The translations under genes and the position numbers were made by a program. From Geojedonia litorea (GTDB taxonomy: Bacteria; Bacteroidota; Bacteroidia; Flavobacteriales; Flavobacteriaceae), in NCBI RefSeq assembly GCF_042654525.1, contig NZ_JBHSGP010000012.1:186001-250000 (forward strand): a stretch of DNA of 64,000 bases, given 5' to 3'. Below are positions 16,051-25,546 of the stretch, in pieces (positions within the stretch are counted from its first letter, which is position 1; each line of letters opens with the position of its first letter). The notes below the pieces were generated by a model. That model searched no databases and was not told the DNA's origin. It worked only from the letters and a program-made list of their open reading frames with translations.

Positions 16051-17358
16051 TTATTGTAATTGAATCTTTAAAATATGTTGGGTCGATTCTGTAACTTTAA
16101 AGCGATTATCAGCCCGTCTGCCAACAATCCAAATTATTTTAGTTCCCGAACATAGTAATTGGCTTTGTTCTTTCTCAATCAAAGAAAGTTTTTCGTCTTT
16201 AAAATATTTACCCACTTTCTTTTTTCCTTTCATACCTATAGGAAAAAAAACATCCCCTTCTTGCCAAGATCTTAAAGTAAGTGGAAATTCCAAAGTATCC
16301 TTATCAACATAGATTACTGATTTAGACACCTCTCCAATGGCTTCAACCTCTTCAAAAGTTAAGTGACCTAAAGAGCACTGAATTTGTTTATCATTATAAT
16401 TAATATCTTGATTTAATGATATATCAGAGGTTAATTCACTCAACAATAAAAATTCACGATCTTTCAATAATCGATGTGTGGCTGAAAATACGTGTTTCCC
16501 TGATTGCGCGGTTATTAAATTATAAACATCGTTAATTTCAGGAAAGTCAAAGGACTTAATAAGTTGATATAAATAGGCTTTGGGATGTGACAGTTGAAGT
16601 AATTTTTTAATATTGAATTTGATGATTTCGCCTTCAATAGAAACTACTTTTTTTTGCACTTCGGCAAGTGTATCATCTACAATTTCAGAAATTTCTTGTA
16701 AATGCACTTGGGTTATTTCTACATTCTGAAGTATTTGTGGATTGATTTCTTTTAAAACAGGAATGACTTCATGACGCAGTTTATTTCGTAGATATTTTGT
16801 AGACGCATTGCTACTGTCTTCTTGCCATTTTAATTTGTTGGCAGTGGCATAAGTTTCTATATCTTCCCTTGAAAACTTCAATAAAGGTCGTACAATATTT
16901 CCGTTGATTTCGGGAATCCCTATTAAACCATCCAATCCTGTTCCTCGTGATAAATTTATAAGGAAGGTTTCTAAATTATCATCGGCATGATGAGCTGTTA
17001 ATATATAATCGAACTGAAGTTGAGTCGCTAAATCTTCAAACCATTGATAACGCAATTCACGAGCAGCCATTTGTGTAGACAACTTATTATTTTTTGCATA
17101 ATCTTCGGTATCAAAACTTTCAATAAATACTTCTAAATCTAAATCTTCAGCTAATTGTAAAACAAAATCTTCATCGGCATCACTTTCTTCATTTCTTAAA
17201 TTAAAATTGCAGTGCGCTAAACTTATATTGAGTTTTAATTTATGACATAAATGCGTCAAAACCACGCTATCTAAACCACCAGAAATAGCGACAAGCAGTT
17301 TGCCCTTAGTTATAAAAGCTAAATTGTGATCTATATGATTTTGAAAAGACCTTAACAT
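16051..17358 (-). CDS. tilS: tRNA(Ile)-lysidine synthase
   Basis: TilS converts the wobble cytidine of tRNA-Ile(CAU) to lysidine so that it reads AUA. The 435-residue protein has the PP-loop ATP-binding motif SGGLDS at residues 26-31, the TAHHADDNLET segment and the LRNKLRHEVIPVL segment typical of TilS, and a C-terminal domain with a KKVGKYFKDEK motif. It is essential in most bacteria. It sits between a lysophospholipase-like gene (4-base gap) and ade (no gap). Confidence 0.94.
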   Translation of the reverse strand: MLRSFQNHIDHNLAFITKGKLLVAISGGLDSVVLTHLCHKLKLNISLAHCNFNLRNEESDADEDFVLQLAEDLDLEVFIESFDTEDYAKNNKLSTQMAARELRYQWFEDLATQLQFDYILTAHHADDNLETFLINLSRGTGLDGLIGIPEINGNIVRPLLKFSREDIETYATANKLKWQEDSSNASTKYLRNKLRHEVIPVLKEINPQILQNVEITQVHLQEISEIVDDTLAEVQKKVVSIEGEIIKFNIKKLLQLSHPKAYLYQLIKSFDFPEINDVYNLITAQSGKHVFSATHRLLKDREFLLLSELTSDISLNQDINYNDKQIQCSLGHLTFEEVEAIGEVSKSVIYVDKDTLEFPLTLRSWQEGDVFFPIGMKGKKKVGKYFKDEKLSLIEKEQSQLLCSGTKIIWIVGRRADNRFKVTESTQHILKIQLQ

Positions 17359-17362
17359 TCTA

Positions 17363-18184
17363 CTAATTTAAAGTTTTCAACCAGCTTAAAATAGATTCCA
17401 TGAATTCATTTTTACAAATATCGTTATGTAATTCATGAAAACCATCGTCAAACACTACCAAATGAGCGTAATTTGTTTCATTGCAAAACTCAATTGACGC
17501 CTTATGATCTGTAATACGATCGCCAGTGCCATGTAACAGGAGCGTGGGGGTTTGCAAGGTTTTTGCAGCTTTAATTGCCCACTTTCCAGCAGCAATAACT
17601 GGAAAAGTATACATTGGACTTACCTTATCATGCACTAGTGGGTCGCTTACATAACGTATGACTTCATCTTCATCTCTTGAAATTGCACTAACATCTAATT
17701 CACTTGGCATAGTTACAGATGGTGCAATTTTTAATAGTAATTTACCAAGAATCATTTTCCACTTTGGTGGATGAAATGCCAAACGTAAGAATGGACTCGA
17801 TGCAATAACTGCTTTTAAATTGTGCGGCCTTTTTAAAGCATAATTAAGCACAAGATTACCCCCTAAGCTATGACCATATAGAATAACTGGAGTATTGGGG
17901 AATAAGTTTTCAGCTGCATTTATAGTTACATGAATAGCTTCTAATAATGCTTCATAACTAGGCACACACCCTTTTTTTCCATTTGATTTTCCATGCCCAA
18001 ACAAATCGAAAGCGACAACGGCGTATCCTTGCGTAAGAAGCTCAGGAATGACAAATCGTTCATATCTGGATGAATGTTCTCCCATACCATGAACCAATAC
18101 CACAACCCTATTAACTACCATGGACTGCCAGTACTGTCCAAACAACTTGGTATTATGCACATTTAATGTAAATTGTTGATTCAT
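17363..18184 (-). CDS. Monoacylglycerol lipase / lysophospholipase-like alpha/beta hydrolase
   Basis: This 273-residue serine hydrolase has the HGMGEHSSRYERF oxyanion motif, the nucleophile elbow GHSLGG (near residue 105), and the late GTGDRITDH and DGFHELHND segments that carry Asp and His. The pattern fits the Hydrolase_4 family, which includes monoacylglycerol lipases and lysophospholipases. There is no signal peptide. It follows pabB by 3 bases and precedes tilS by 4, so it is co-transcribed, but no functional link with either is obvious. Confidence 0.88.
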   Translation of the reverse strand: MNQQFTLNVHNTKLFGQYWQSMVVNRVVVLVHGMGEHSSRYERFVIPELLTQGYAVVAFDLFGHGKSNGKKGCVPSYEALLEAIHVTINAAENLFPNTPVILYGHSLGGNLVLNYALKRPHNLKAVIASSPFLRLAFHPPKWKMILGKLLLKIAPSVTMPSELDVSAISRDEDEVIRYVSDPLVHDKVSPMYTFPVIAAGKWAIKAAKTLQTPTLLLHGTGDRITDHKASIEFCNETNYAHLVVFDDGFHELHNDICKNEFMESILSWLKTLN

Positions 18185-18187
18185 AAA

Positions 18188-19486
18188 TTAGTTTTCAAGG
18201 ACCTCTCGCATAGCTTTTGCCTTTATCAAACATTCTTCATATTCTTTTAAAGGGTCACTTTTTGCTGTGATAGCACTCCCTACTGAATATGAGACATAGT
18301 TCTTACTTTCATTATATAGAATACTTCGTATGACCACATTAAAGTCAAAATCACCTTCAGGTGTTATATAACCCACTGCACCCGAATACAATCCGCGTTT
18401 AGTTTCTTCAAGTTCTTCAATGATTTTCATTGCTGAAATCTTTGGAGCCCCAGTCATACTTCCCATTGGAAATGTAGATGCAATAATATCTACCGGATGT
18501 GTAAATGCTTCAACTGTTGAACTAACAGTGGAAATCATTTGATGCACTTGTTCAAAACTATAAACTTTACATAATTCTTCAATCACAACGCTTCCTTTTA
18601 GGGCAGTATGCGCTAAATCGTTACGCACCAAATCTACTATCATGATGTTTTCACTTCTTTCCTTTTGGTCATGTTCTAAATCAAATTTTAATTGAGCGTC
18701 CTGAATAGGGTCTAAAGAGCGTTTGGCAGTTCCTTTAATGGGTTGAGAGATTACTTTATGACCTGCTTTTTTTAGATAGCGTTCTGGTGAAGCCGACAAT
18801 AAATACTTATCGTCACACTTCAAAAAAGTTGCAAACGGTGGTTTTGAAATTGCATTTAATTTTAAATAAGTTTCTAAAGGGTTAATGTGTGTATTATCTG
18901 CATAAAATTCTTGACAAAAATTAGCTTCATAGATATCCCCACGATGAATATGCGTTAACATCGCTGTCACCTTTTCAACATAAGCATCTTTATGAATTTG
19001 TAGTTTGATTTTAATTTGCTTGCTGTCATTTACATTGGTTTCTTTTGATACTGAATAATTCTCGATTTGTTTTAAATCGAGATTAATAGCATCATGATAC
19101 TCCTTTAAATACTGAACTTCTACAGTTGTTCCTTTTATCAAAAACACTTTTTTAGGCTGAAAAAACCATAATTCAGGAAATTCTAATTCATCCTTATTTT
19201 GTGATTCTAGGTCTTCCAAATCATTTTTTAAATCGTAGGTTAAATAACCAAATATCCAGTCTTTAACTTTGGATTGATAGCTTCTTAATTCTTTAAACGC
19301 TTGATATGTTGTTGCCTGAAGATTTGAAAATGCTTCTACAGCAACTATAAGGTCATAAGTGTTTTGATGCTCACTATACGAATTAGAATCTAACCAAACC
19401 ACCTCATTAAACTGTTGAGCCCAATGAAGCAATCGATTTTTAAATTCATCGATGTTGTTAATACTATGTGTATGGTGAGTTCGCAA
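18188..19486 (-). CDS. pabB: Aminodeoxychorismate synthase component I (PabB)
   Basis: PabB converts chorismate to 4-amino-4-deoxychorismate for folate synthesis. The chorismate-binding domain shows PIKGTAKRS, whose lysine is the PabB nucleophile (TrpE has Ala there), and FPMGSMTGAPKISAMK. I chose the TTG at 19486, giving 432 residues starting MRTHH. The frame stays open up to an ATG at 19543, but the extra 19 residues are Cys-rich and unlike the family, and a near-consensus -7 element lies within them. The ATG remains possible. The gene heads a minus-strand operon and is divergent from the DEAD-box helicase. Confidence 0.88.
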   Translation of the reverse strand: MRTHHTHSINNIDEFKNRLLHWAQQFNEVVWLDSNSYSEHQNTYDLIVAVEAFSNLQATTYQAFKELRSYQSKVKDWIFGYLTYDLKNDLEDLESQNKDELEFPELWFFQPKKVFLIKGTTVEVQYLKEYHDAINLDLKQIENYSVSKETNVNDSKQIKIKLQIHKDAYVEKVTAMLTHIHRGDIYEANFCQEFYADNTHINPLETYLKLNAISKPPFATFLKCDDKYLLSASPERYLKKAGHKVISQPIKGTAKRSLDPIQDAQLKFDLEHDQKERSENIMIVDLVRNDLAHTALKGSVVIEELCKVYSFEQVHQMISTVSSTVEAFTHPVDIIASTFPMGSMTGAPKISAMKIIEELEETKRGLYSGAVGYITPEGDFDFNVVIRSILYNESKNYVSYSVGSAITAKSDPLKEYEECLIKAKAMREVLEN

Positions 19487-19560
19487 GGCTGTATAAATCT
19501 CCTGCAAATTACAGCAAATAAGTACGTAATCGCAACATCCCATATGAAAATTAAAACTAT

Positions 19561-19568
19561 TACCTTTG
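19561..19568 (+). promoter_or_regulatory. -7 promoter element for the DEAD-box helicase
   Basis: TACCTTTG matches the Bacteroidota -7 consensus TAnnTTTG. Transcription would begin a few bases downstream, giving a leader of only about 15 bases to the GTG at 19587. No TTG is found at the -33 distance. The box includes the in-frame TTG at 19566, so that TTG is unlikely to be the start codon. Confidence 0.6.
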
Positions 19569-19586
19569 CAAACTAAATTAACCGCT

Positions 19587-20945
19587 GTGAACCAGACTAC
19601 CTTTCAGGATTTAAATTTAAACACGCCACTTTACAATGCTATTGATGACTTGGGATTTACTCATCCTACACCTATTCAAGAACAAGCGTTTGGTGTTGTG
19701 GCTTCAGGGAAAGATGTTGTAGGTATTGCGCAAACGGGTACAGGTAAAACCTTTGCCTATATGTTGCCCATTCTTAGAAATTTAAAGTTTTCAACTCAAG
19801 AAAATCCGCGAGTTTTGGTATTGGTTCCAACTCGTGAACTGGTTGTACAAGTTGTAGAAGAAATTGAAAAACTTGCTAAATATATAAACGTTAGAGTCCT
19901 TGGCGTTTACGGAGGCACTAATATTAACACCCAAAAACAAGACGTCGCGCAAGGTCAAGATATCATCGTGGCTACACCAGGGCGCTTATACGATTTGGCT
20001 GTAAGCCATGTTTTGAAACTTAAGTCTATTCAAAAAGTAGTTATTGATGAAGTTGATGTAATGCTAGATTTAGGGTTTAGACATCAATTATTAAACATAT
20101 TTGATATTCTTCCAGAACGTCGCCAAAATATTATGTTTTCGGCCACGATGACTGAAGATGTGGATGCTTTAATCAACGATTTCTTTATTGCTCCACAAAA
20201 AATAACTATTGCTGTTTCGGGAACTCCTTTGGAAAACATTGCACAGGAACGCTACGAAGTTCCTAATTTTTATACCAAAGTTAATTTACTCAATTATTTA
20301 TTAAGTGATACAGATCATTTTAGTAAAGTGCTCATTTTTGTGGCCTACAAAAAAATGGCTGATCGTTTGTTTGACCAATTAGAAGAACTGTTTCACGGTG
20401 AATGCTGCGTAATTCATTCAAATAAAACCCAGAATTACAGATTACGAAGTATTGAGAATTTTGAAAGCGGTCAACACCGCATTTTAATTGCAACCGACGT
20501 AATGGCTCGTGGATTGGATATTGACAATGTAAGCCATGTCATCAATTTTGACACGCCAAACTATCCTGAAAACTATATGCACCGCATAGGTAGAACTGGA
20601 CGTGCCGAAAAGAAAGGACAAGCCATTACTTTTTCTACTGCAAGTGAATTAGAGGCTTTTCAGACTATTGAAACCTACATGAATATCAATGTGATGTTGC
20701 AAGCTTTTCCTGAAGACGTTGCAATTTCAACTGAATTAATTGAAGAAGAACGACCACAAGTACTAGAACCAAACAATCCACATAAACGTAAAAAAGATGC
20801 TATCGGACCCGCTTTTCATGAGAAAAAAGACAAGAACAAGAAGGAAAATTTAGGAGGTTCCTACCGAAGAGAAATTGCGAAAAAATACAAAAAACCAAAA
20901 ACCCGAGGCGACAAAAATTATAATAAACGAAACAAGAAAAAATAG
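19587..20945 (+). CDS. DEAD-box RNA helicase with DEVD motif II
   Basis: This ATP-dependent RNA helicase has a Q-motif region (DLGFTHPTPIQEQAF), Walker A AQTGTGKT, motif Ia PTRELV, motif II, motif III SAT, and motif VI HRIGRTGR. Motif II reads DEVD rather than DEAD. A basic Lys/Arg-rich tail of about 60 residues probably binds RNA. The chosen start is the GTG at 19587 (452 residues); the in-frame TTG at 19566 lies inside the promoter. Likely roles are ribosome assembly or RNA turnover, as for RhlE/CshA-type proteins. It is monocistronic, with the LRR pseudogene convergent 8 bases away. Confidence 0.92.
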   Translation: MNQTTFQDLNLNTPLYNAIDDLGFTHPTPIQEQAFGVVASGKDVVGIAQTGTGKTFAYMLPILRNLKFSTQENPRVLVLVPTRELVVQVVEEIEKLAKYINVRVLGVYGGTNINTQKQDVAQGQDIIVATPGRLYDLAVSHVLKLKSIQKVVIDEVDVMLDLGFRHQLLNIFDILPERRQNIMFSATMTEDVDALINDFFIAPQKITIAVSGTPLENIAQERYEVPNFYTKVNLLNYLLSDTDHFSKVLIFVAYKKMADRLFDQLEELFHGECCVIHSNKTQNYRLRSIENFESGQHRILIATDVMARGLDIDNVSHVINFDTPNYPENYMHRIGRTGRAEKKGQAITFSTASELEAFQTIETYMNINVMLQAFPEDVAISTELIEEERPQVLEPNNPHKRKKDAIGPAFHEKKDKNKKENLGGSYRREIAKKYKKPKTRGDKNYNKRNKKK

Positions 20946-20953
20946 TAAATTGC

Positions 20954-22480
20954 CTACTCCTTAATGATTCGTTTAACCATTTTTCCTTCAGTCGTTTCTA
21001 GATTTAAAACATATATTCCATTAGACAGCGACCCTATATCCAAAGTATTATTTCCAGCTACAAAGGTTCCTGTTTTTAGTTCCTGCCCAAACATATTTAT
21101 TAAGGAAAAGGAAGCGTTTATTTTAAGATCTATTTCAAACTTGTCTTTTACTGGATTCGGAAACAGCGTCACAGAGTCTTTATTAAAATCATCTATGCCC
21201 AATGAACAATTAAGAGAAAAGCTTGCACTTCCATCTCTCTGCCAATTTGGACTTGATTTAGCAGCTGCTTTTGCTAAATCGTCTACTTGTATACATGTCA
21301 AACTTGGATTGTCATGTGCCCACATCCAAGCCAAACCGTCAATATTACCGTTACTCAAATTTAGAGAAGTTAAGCTATTGTCATTGCAATAAAATTCAAT
21401 TAAATTAGGTAACATACTAATATCTGCAGTGGTGAAATTATTGATGCCAATATCCAAATATTGTAATTGAGTATATTCAGAATAGTTCAAGGAAGATAAA
21501 TTCATGTTGTAGGCCCATAATTGCGTTAAGGTGGTCTTATTAGTAGGTAAAGTTAAACTAGAAAGATTTGTATTACTGCCTGGTTCAACATACTCCAAAT
21601 TCGCATTATTAGACAAATCTAAACTTGAGAGGTTGTTGTTCCAAAGACCAAAATCTATTAAGCTCGTTAAATTTGTAACATCTAGTGTGCTTAAATTGTT
21701 ATTCGAGCAATATAAGGTTTGTAAATTAGGAAACACTGAAGCATCTAATGAACCAATTGGATTATCACTACAATCTAGGTATAGCAAAGCATTGTAATTA
21801 CTATTTGTGAATGTTAACGTATTTATACCGCTTGAATAACATCTAATTTCACTTAAGGCAGTATTTGCTGAAAGGTCTAAACTGGTCAACGAATTATCGT
21901 AACACACTAATATATCTAGATTCATGCACTGTGTGACATCTAAACTTGTTATACCTGCATTTTGACAATATAATGTAGTTAAATTAGGATTTGAAGTAAG
22001 ATCTAAATTACCTATACTGTTTCCAAAATTATTACTACATGATAAATAGGTCAATAAGGGATAGGCACTAACATCTAAACCACTTAAATTGTTATTTCCC
22101 ATACTTAAATATGTAAGAATATTGTTGTTGGGCAATGTTAAACTTGTGATATCACAGTTATAGCTACGAATTTCTGTCAATGCAGTATTATTAAATACAT
22201 TTAAGGAAGAAAGAAAAACATTGCTATAACAATGTAACGTTTCTAAAGCTGTAAAAGCTTGTATACCCGTTAAATCTGTTATACCTTTTGAAGAAACATT
22301 TAGTGTAGTAACACCGCTAATATCTGCGGTTAAAACTTGACCATCTGTCGGTCCGCCTTCAGAATCTATTCCTAAATCGATTAACGCTTGTTAAAAATTG
22401 GAATCTGGTATTGCTGTATATTGTGCATAGGCAGCGAGGCATGACAAAGCAAAAACAATTACAAGTATTGGAGTTTTCAT
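20954..22480 (-). pseudogene. Secreted leucine-rich-repeat protein with T9SS sorting domain, interrupted by a nonsense codon
   Basis: Reading from an ATG at 22480, the frame encodes a signal peptide (MKTPILVIVFALSCLAAYAQ), then AIPDSNF, then a TAA stop at 22393-22391, and then continues without a frameshift through QALIDLGIDSE, about a dozen leucine-rich repeats (SLDLSANTAL-like units) and a C-terminal T9SS type A domain (VTLFPNPVKDKFEI to MVKRIIKE). The stop stands where the neighbouring LRR protein has Glu (IPDKNFELAL), so a single G-to-T change, GAA to TAA, explains it. Nothing else is broken over 508 codons, which suggests a recent mutation or a sequencing error. A start downstream would lose the signal peptide and therefore secretion. 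Confidence 0.85.
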
Positions 22481-22675
22481 ATTAAATAATATTTTTCTAA
22501 TTAAATAACATGAACAGACAAAGTTTTTAAAAAGAAGTAGATTTAAGACAGCTAGCTCAATTTAAAATGAATGCTTACAAGTTTCAAGATAATGAAAATC
22601 AGTCTTTTAAGCAACCTAAACATCAGATTATTACTTAAAAAACATTCGTACTATAAAAAATTCATCTATATCAAA

Positions 22676-22683
22676 TATCTTTG
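22676..22683 (+). promoter_or_regulatory. -7 promoter element for the S1/P1 nuclease
   Basis: TATCTTTG fits TAnnTTTG and lies 33 bases before the nuclease start. No TTG is seen at the -33 distance. The rest of the 236-base gap (22481-22716) is AT-rich and shows no gene or strong hairpin; the LRR pseudogene promoter must also lie in it. Confidence 0.5.
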
Positions 22684-22716
22684 AGCATAAATTAATCTCA
22701 TAAAACTAATTTCAAT

Positions 22717-23496
22717 ATGAATCTCAAAGTAGTCTTCACGCTTATTGTTACCTTATTCCTTTTATACCCATTAAATGCAGGATCCAGATGGGGTAAAACC
22801 GGTCATCGTACAGTAGGTGCCATTGCAGACCAATATCTTACCAATAACACAAAGCGAGAACTTAAAAAATTGCTTAATCACGAATCTTTAGCGCTTGTGT
22901 CAACTTATGCCGATGAAATAAAATCAGATCGACAATATTCAAAATTTTATACATGGCACTACATTAATATGCCATTAGATTCCGAATATGATACTACAAA
23001 TCAGCACCCTGAAGGCGATTTGGTTTCAGGGATTGAATTTTGTAAAACGGTGATAAAAGACAAGAATGCTTCAAAAGAAGACAGAGCATTTTATTTACGT
23101 ATGCTCATTCACCTCATTGGTGATCTGCACCAACCCATGCATATTGGTCTTGAAGAAGATCGCGGAGGAAACGATTTTAAGGTGCAATGGCAATTTAGAG
23201 ATACCAACCTGCATTCGGTTTGGGACAGTAAAATGATTGATGATTACGGTATGAGCTATTCTGAACTTGCCCATAATGCCGACTATCTTTCAAAGGCGCA
23301 AATAAAGGCTATTCAAGAAGGTTCGGTGATAGATTGGGTAAACGAAACTCATGTGTTGACTAGAGAGGTTTATAACTCGGTAGAATCTGGAGAAAACTTA
23401 AGAAATGAGTATTCGTATCGCTACTTAAATATTGCACGAAAGCAAATTCAATTAGCAGGAATTCGATTAGCAAAAACTTTAAACGAGCTTTTTTAA
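22717..23496 (+). CDS. Secreted S1/P1-type zinc nuclease
   Basis: S1/P1 nucleases cleave single-stranded DNA and RNA and remove 3' phosphates, using a three-zinc site. This 259-residue protein has an N-terminal signal peptide (hydrophobic stretch to about residue 20), then WGKTGHR, where the mature Trp and the His are zinc ligands in the family. Further ligands are in STYADEI, the FYTWHYIN stretch, MLIHLIGDLHQPMH and GGNDF, with LHSVWD after them. It probably acts in the periplasm or outside the cell to obtain phosphate or nucleosides. It lies between two LRR genes on the other strand and overlaps the end of the short one by 4 bases. Confidence 0.92.
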   Translation: MNLKVVFTLIVTLFLLYPLNAGSRWGKTGHRTVGAIADQYLTNNTKRELKKLLNHESLALVSTYADEIKSDRQYSKFYTWHYINMPLDSEYDTTNQHPEGDLVSGIEFCKTVIKDKNASKEDRAFYLRMLIHLIGDLHQPMHIGLEEDRGGNDFKVQWQFRDTNLHSVWDSKMIDDYGMSYSELAHNADYLSKAQIKAIQEGSVIDWVNETHVLTREVYNSVESGENLRNEYSYRYLNIARKQIQLAGIRLAKTLNELF

Positions 23497-23861
23497 TAAA
23501 ACCAACTTAATAATTCTCGCGAATTTTTATATTGAATCGTATTGTTGACATCATTAAATAGTGTTTCCAAAGCAAGATTACTATTCAAATTCAAACGCGT
23601 TAAATAGTTGTTTCTGCAGTCTAGATATTTAAGAGATGTAAAAGCTTCGATACCTTTTAAACTTTGGATTTGTTTATTATTAACATCTAAAAACGTAACA
23701 AGTTGGGCATCTGTTCGCAATAGTACACCATTTACGGTTTTATCACTATCTATACCCTTTTCAATCAGAGCGAGCTCAAAGTTTTTGTCAGGAATATCAA
23801 TGGTTTGCGAATAACAGGTAACTCCTATTATAGTACAAACTAATAGTAAAATGGATTTCAT
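23493..23861 (-). CDS. Short secreted leucine-rich-repeat protein, probably truncated
   Basis: This 122-residue protein has a signal peptide (to about residue 19, ending SQ), the segment IPDKNFELALIEKGIDSD that is also found in the LRR pseudogene at 20954-22480, and about two leucine-rich repeats (LKYLDCRNNYLTRLNL). It stops within what would normally be a long repeat array and has no T9SS sorting domain. Its last 4 bases overlap the convergent S1/P1 nuclease gene. It may be the remnant of a tandem paralogue cut short by rearrangement, or a functional small protein; sequence alone does not decide. Confidence 0.65.
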   Translation of the reverse strand: MKSILLLVCTIIGVTCYSQTIDIPDKNFELALIEKGIDSDKTVNGVLLRTDAQLVTFLDVNNKQIQSLKGIEAFTSLKYLDCRNNYLTRLNLNSNLALETLFNDVNNTIQYKNSRELLSWFY

Positions 23862-23949
23862 AATGATTGGTTATTAGTTATAAGCCAATAAGTTAATCCA
23901 TTTGATTAACATTTCATTAACAAAATCAATTTTTAACGATTCAAAATAA

Positions 23950-23973
23950 AAAAGTGGTCAACAGACCACTTTT
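23950..23973 (-). terminator. Rho-independent terminator of lpdA
   Basis: AAAAGTGGTC, loop AACA and GACCACTTTT make a perfect 10-bp stem. It lies 45 bases downstream of the lpdA stop on the minus strand, with the A/T runs of a terminator on both sides. Confidence 0.85.
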
Positions 23974-24017
23974 ATTTAAATCGTATAAATTTTCGTTTTA
24001 TTACAAATTAATATTGA

Positions 24018-25418
24018 TTAAATGTGTAACGCACGGTCTTCTGTCGCCGCTAAAGCTGCTTCTTTAATAGCTTCAGTAAATGTTGGATGTGCATGCGACA
24101 TTCTTGAAATATCTTCAGCAGAAGCTCTATATTCCATAGCTACTACTGCTTCAGCAATCATATCTGCCGCTCGTGCACCAATCATGTGAACGCCTAATAT
24201 TTCATCAGTTGATTTATCTGCAAGTATTTTCACAAAACCATCTAAATCCATGCTTGCACGGCTTCTGCCTAAAGCACGCATAGGGAATTGACCAACTTTA
24301 AAGTCGACTCCTGCATCTTTTAATTCTTCTTCTGTTTTACCTACGCTAGCCACTTCTGGCCATGTATAGACTACACCAGGGATTAAATTATAATCAATAT
24401 GTGGTTTTTGTCCAGCCAAAGTTTCAGCTACAAAAACACCTTCTTCTTCAGCCTTATGTGCTAACATTGCACCTTTAACCACATCGCCAATAGCATATAT
24501 GTTTTTGGCACTTGTTTGAAGATGATCATTAACTTCTATTTGACCTCTATCGGTTAATTTCACACCGGCAGCTTCAGCATTTAGTCCGTCGGTATAAGGA
24601 CGTCGGCCTACCGAGACCAAGCAATAATCGCCTTTAAATTCTACTTCATTTCCTTTTTTGTCATCGGCCTTTACAATGACTTCATCTCCTTTGCGCTCAA
24701 CAGATTTCACCTTATGAGACACATTGATATTGTATTTTGCTTTTTTAAATACTTTATTCAATTCTTTAGATAATCCGCCATCCATAGTTGGAATGATACG
24801 GTCCATATATTCTACAACCGTTACTTCAGAACCCAAACGACCATATACCTGACCTAACTCTAAACCAATAACACCACCACCAATAACAATTAAATGTTTT
24901 GGTATTTCTTTTAATTTTAAAGCTTCAGTGGAAGTAATAATGCGTTCTTTATCTAAAGTGATAAATGGTAAATTAGAAGGTTTTGAACCTGTTGCTATTA
25001 TAGTGTTTTTAGCTTCAATTTCTTCTTCTTTTTCACCTTTAATTAAAATATGGGTTGCATCCTTAAACGAACCCAATCCATGATATACATCAATCTTATT
25101 TTTCTTCATTAAAAAATCGATTCCGCCCGTAGTTTGATTTACAACAGCTTGTTTGCGCTCGATCATTTTTGAAAGATTTACCTTAACATCACCTGGAATT
25201 TCGATCCCGTGTTCTTCAAAATGCTTCACAGCATCTTCATAATGGTGCGATGAATCTAAAAGTGCTTTACTTGGAATACAACCAACATTTAAACACGTAC
25301 CCCCTAGGGTTGCATATTTTTCAATAATTGCTGTTTTCATGCCCAACTGTGCACAACGGATTGCAGCTACATATCCACCAGGTCCAGAGCCTATAACGGC
25401 TACATCGTATGAATTCAT
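24018..25418 (-). CDS. lpdA: Dihydrolipoyl dehydrogenase (E3)
   Basis: E3 reoxidises dihydrolipoamide in the pyruvate, 2-oxoglutarate and branched-chain dehydrogenase complexes, and in the glycine cleavage system, using FAD and NAD. The 466-residue protein has the FAD motif GSGPGGYVAA, the redox-active disulfide GGTCLNVGCIPSKALL at about residues 39-54, the NAD motif GGGVIGLELG, and the C-terminal HAHPTFTEAIKEA carrying the catalytic His-Glu pair. It is monocistronic, with its own -7 box upstream and a terminator downstream. Confidence 0.96.
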   Translation of the reverse strand: MNSYDVAVIGSGPGGYVAAIRCAQLGMKTAIIEKYATLGGTCLNVGCIPSKALLDSSHHYEDAVKHFEEHGIEIPGDVKVNLSKMIERKQAVVNQTTGGIDFLMKKNKIDVYHGLGSFKDATHILIKGEKEEEIEAKNTIIATGSKPSNLPFITLDKERIITSTEALKLKEIPKHLIVIGGGVIGLELGQVYGRLGSEVTVVEYMDRIIPTMDGGLSKELNKVFKKAKYNINVSHKVKSVERKGDEVIVKADDKKGNEVEFKGDYCLVSVGRRPYTDGLNAEAAGVKLTDRGQIEVNDHLQTSAKNIYAIGDVVKGAMLAHKAEEEGVFVAETLAGQKPHIDYNLIPGVVYTWPEVASVGKTEEELKDAGVDFKVGQFPMRALGRSRASMDLDGFVKILADKSTDEILGVHMIGARAADMIAEAVVAMEYRASAEDISRMSHAHPTFTEAIKEAALAATEDRALHI

Positions 25419-25453
25419 AAGAAAATGTTTATTCAGTTTTGTTAAAACGAGTA

Positions 25454-25461
25454 CAAAAATA
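25454..25461 (-). promoter_or_regulatory. -7 promoter element for lpdA
   Basis: On the minus strand the bases read TATTTTTG, a match to TAnnTTTG, 35 bases before the lpdA start. A TTG at 25480-25478 lies 16 bases further upstream, one base short of the usual 17-23 spacing. Confidence 0.55.
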
Positions 25462-25546
25462 CAAATTTTGATTCACTCAAACCTATAGGTCTTCTGCATA
25501 TTTTTTAGTATTTTATAGGGTATTTAACAATTAAAACTATTCAATT

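Noticed and set aside
22181..22390. Reading the LRR gene as starting at the TTG near 22180
   Set aside because: The open frame continues upstream in phase through a normal LRR-family N-terminus to a signal peptide, broken only by one TAA, so the TTG start is an artefact.
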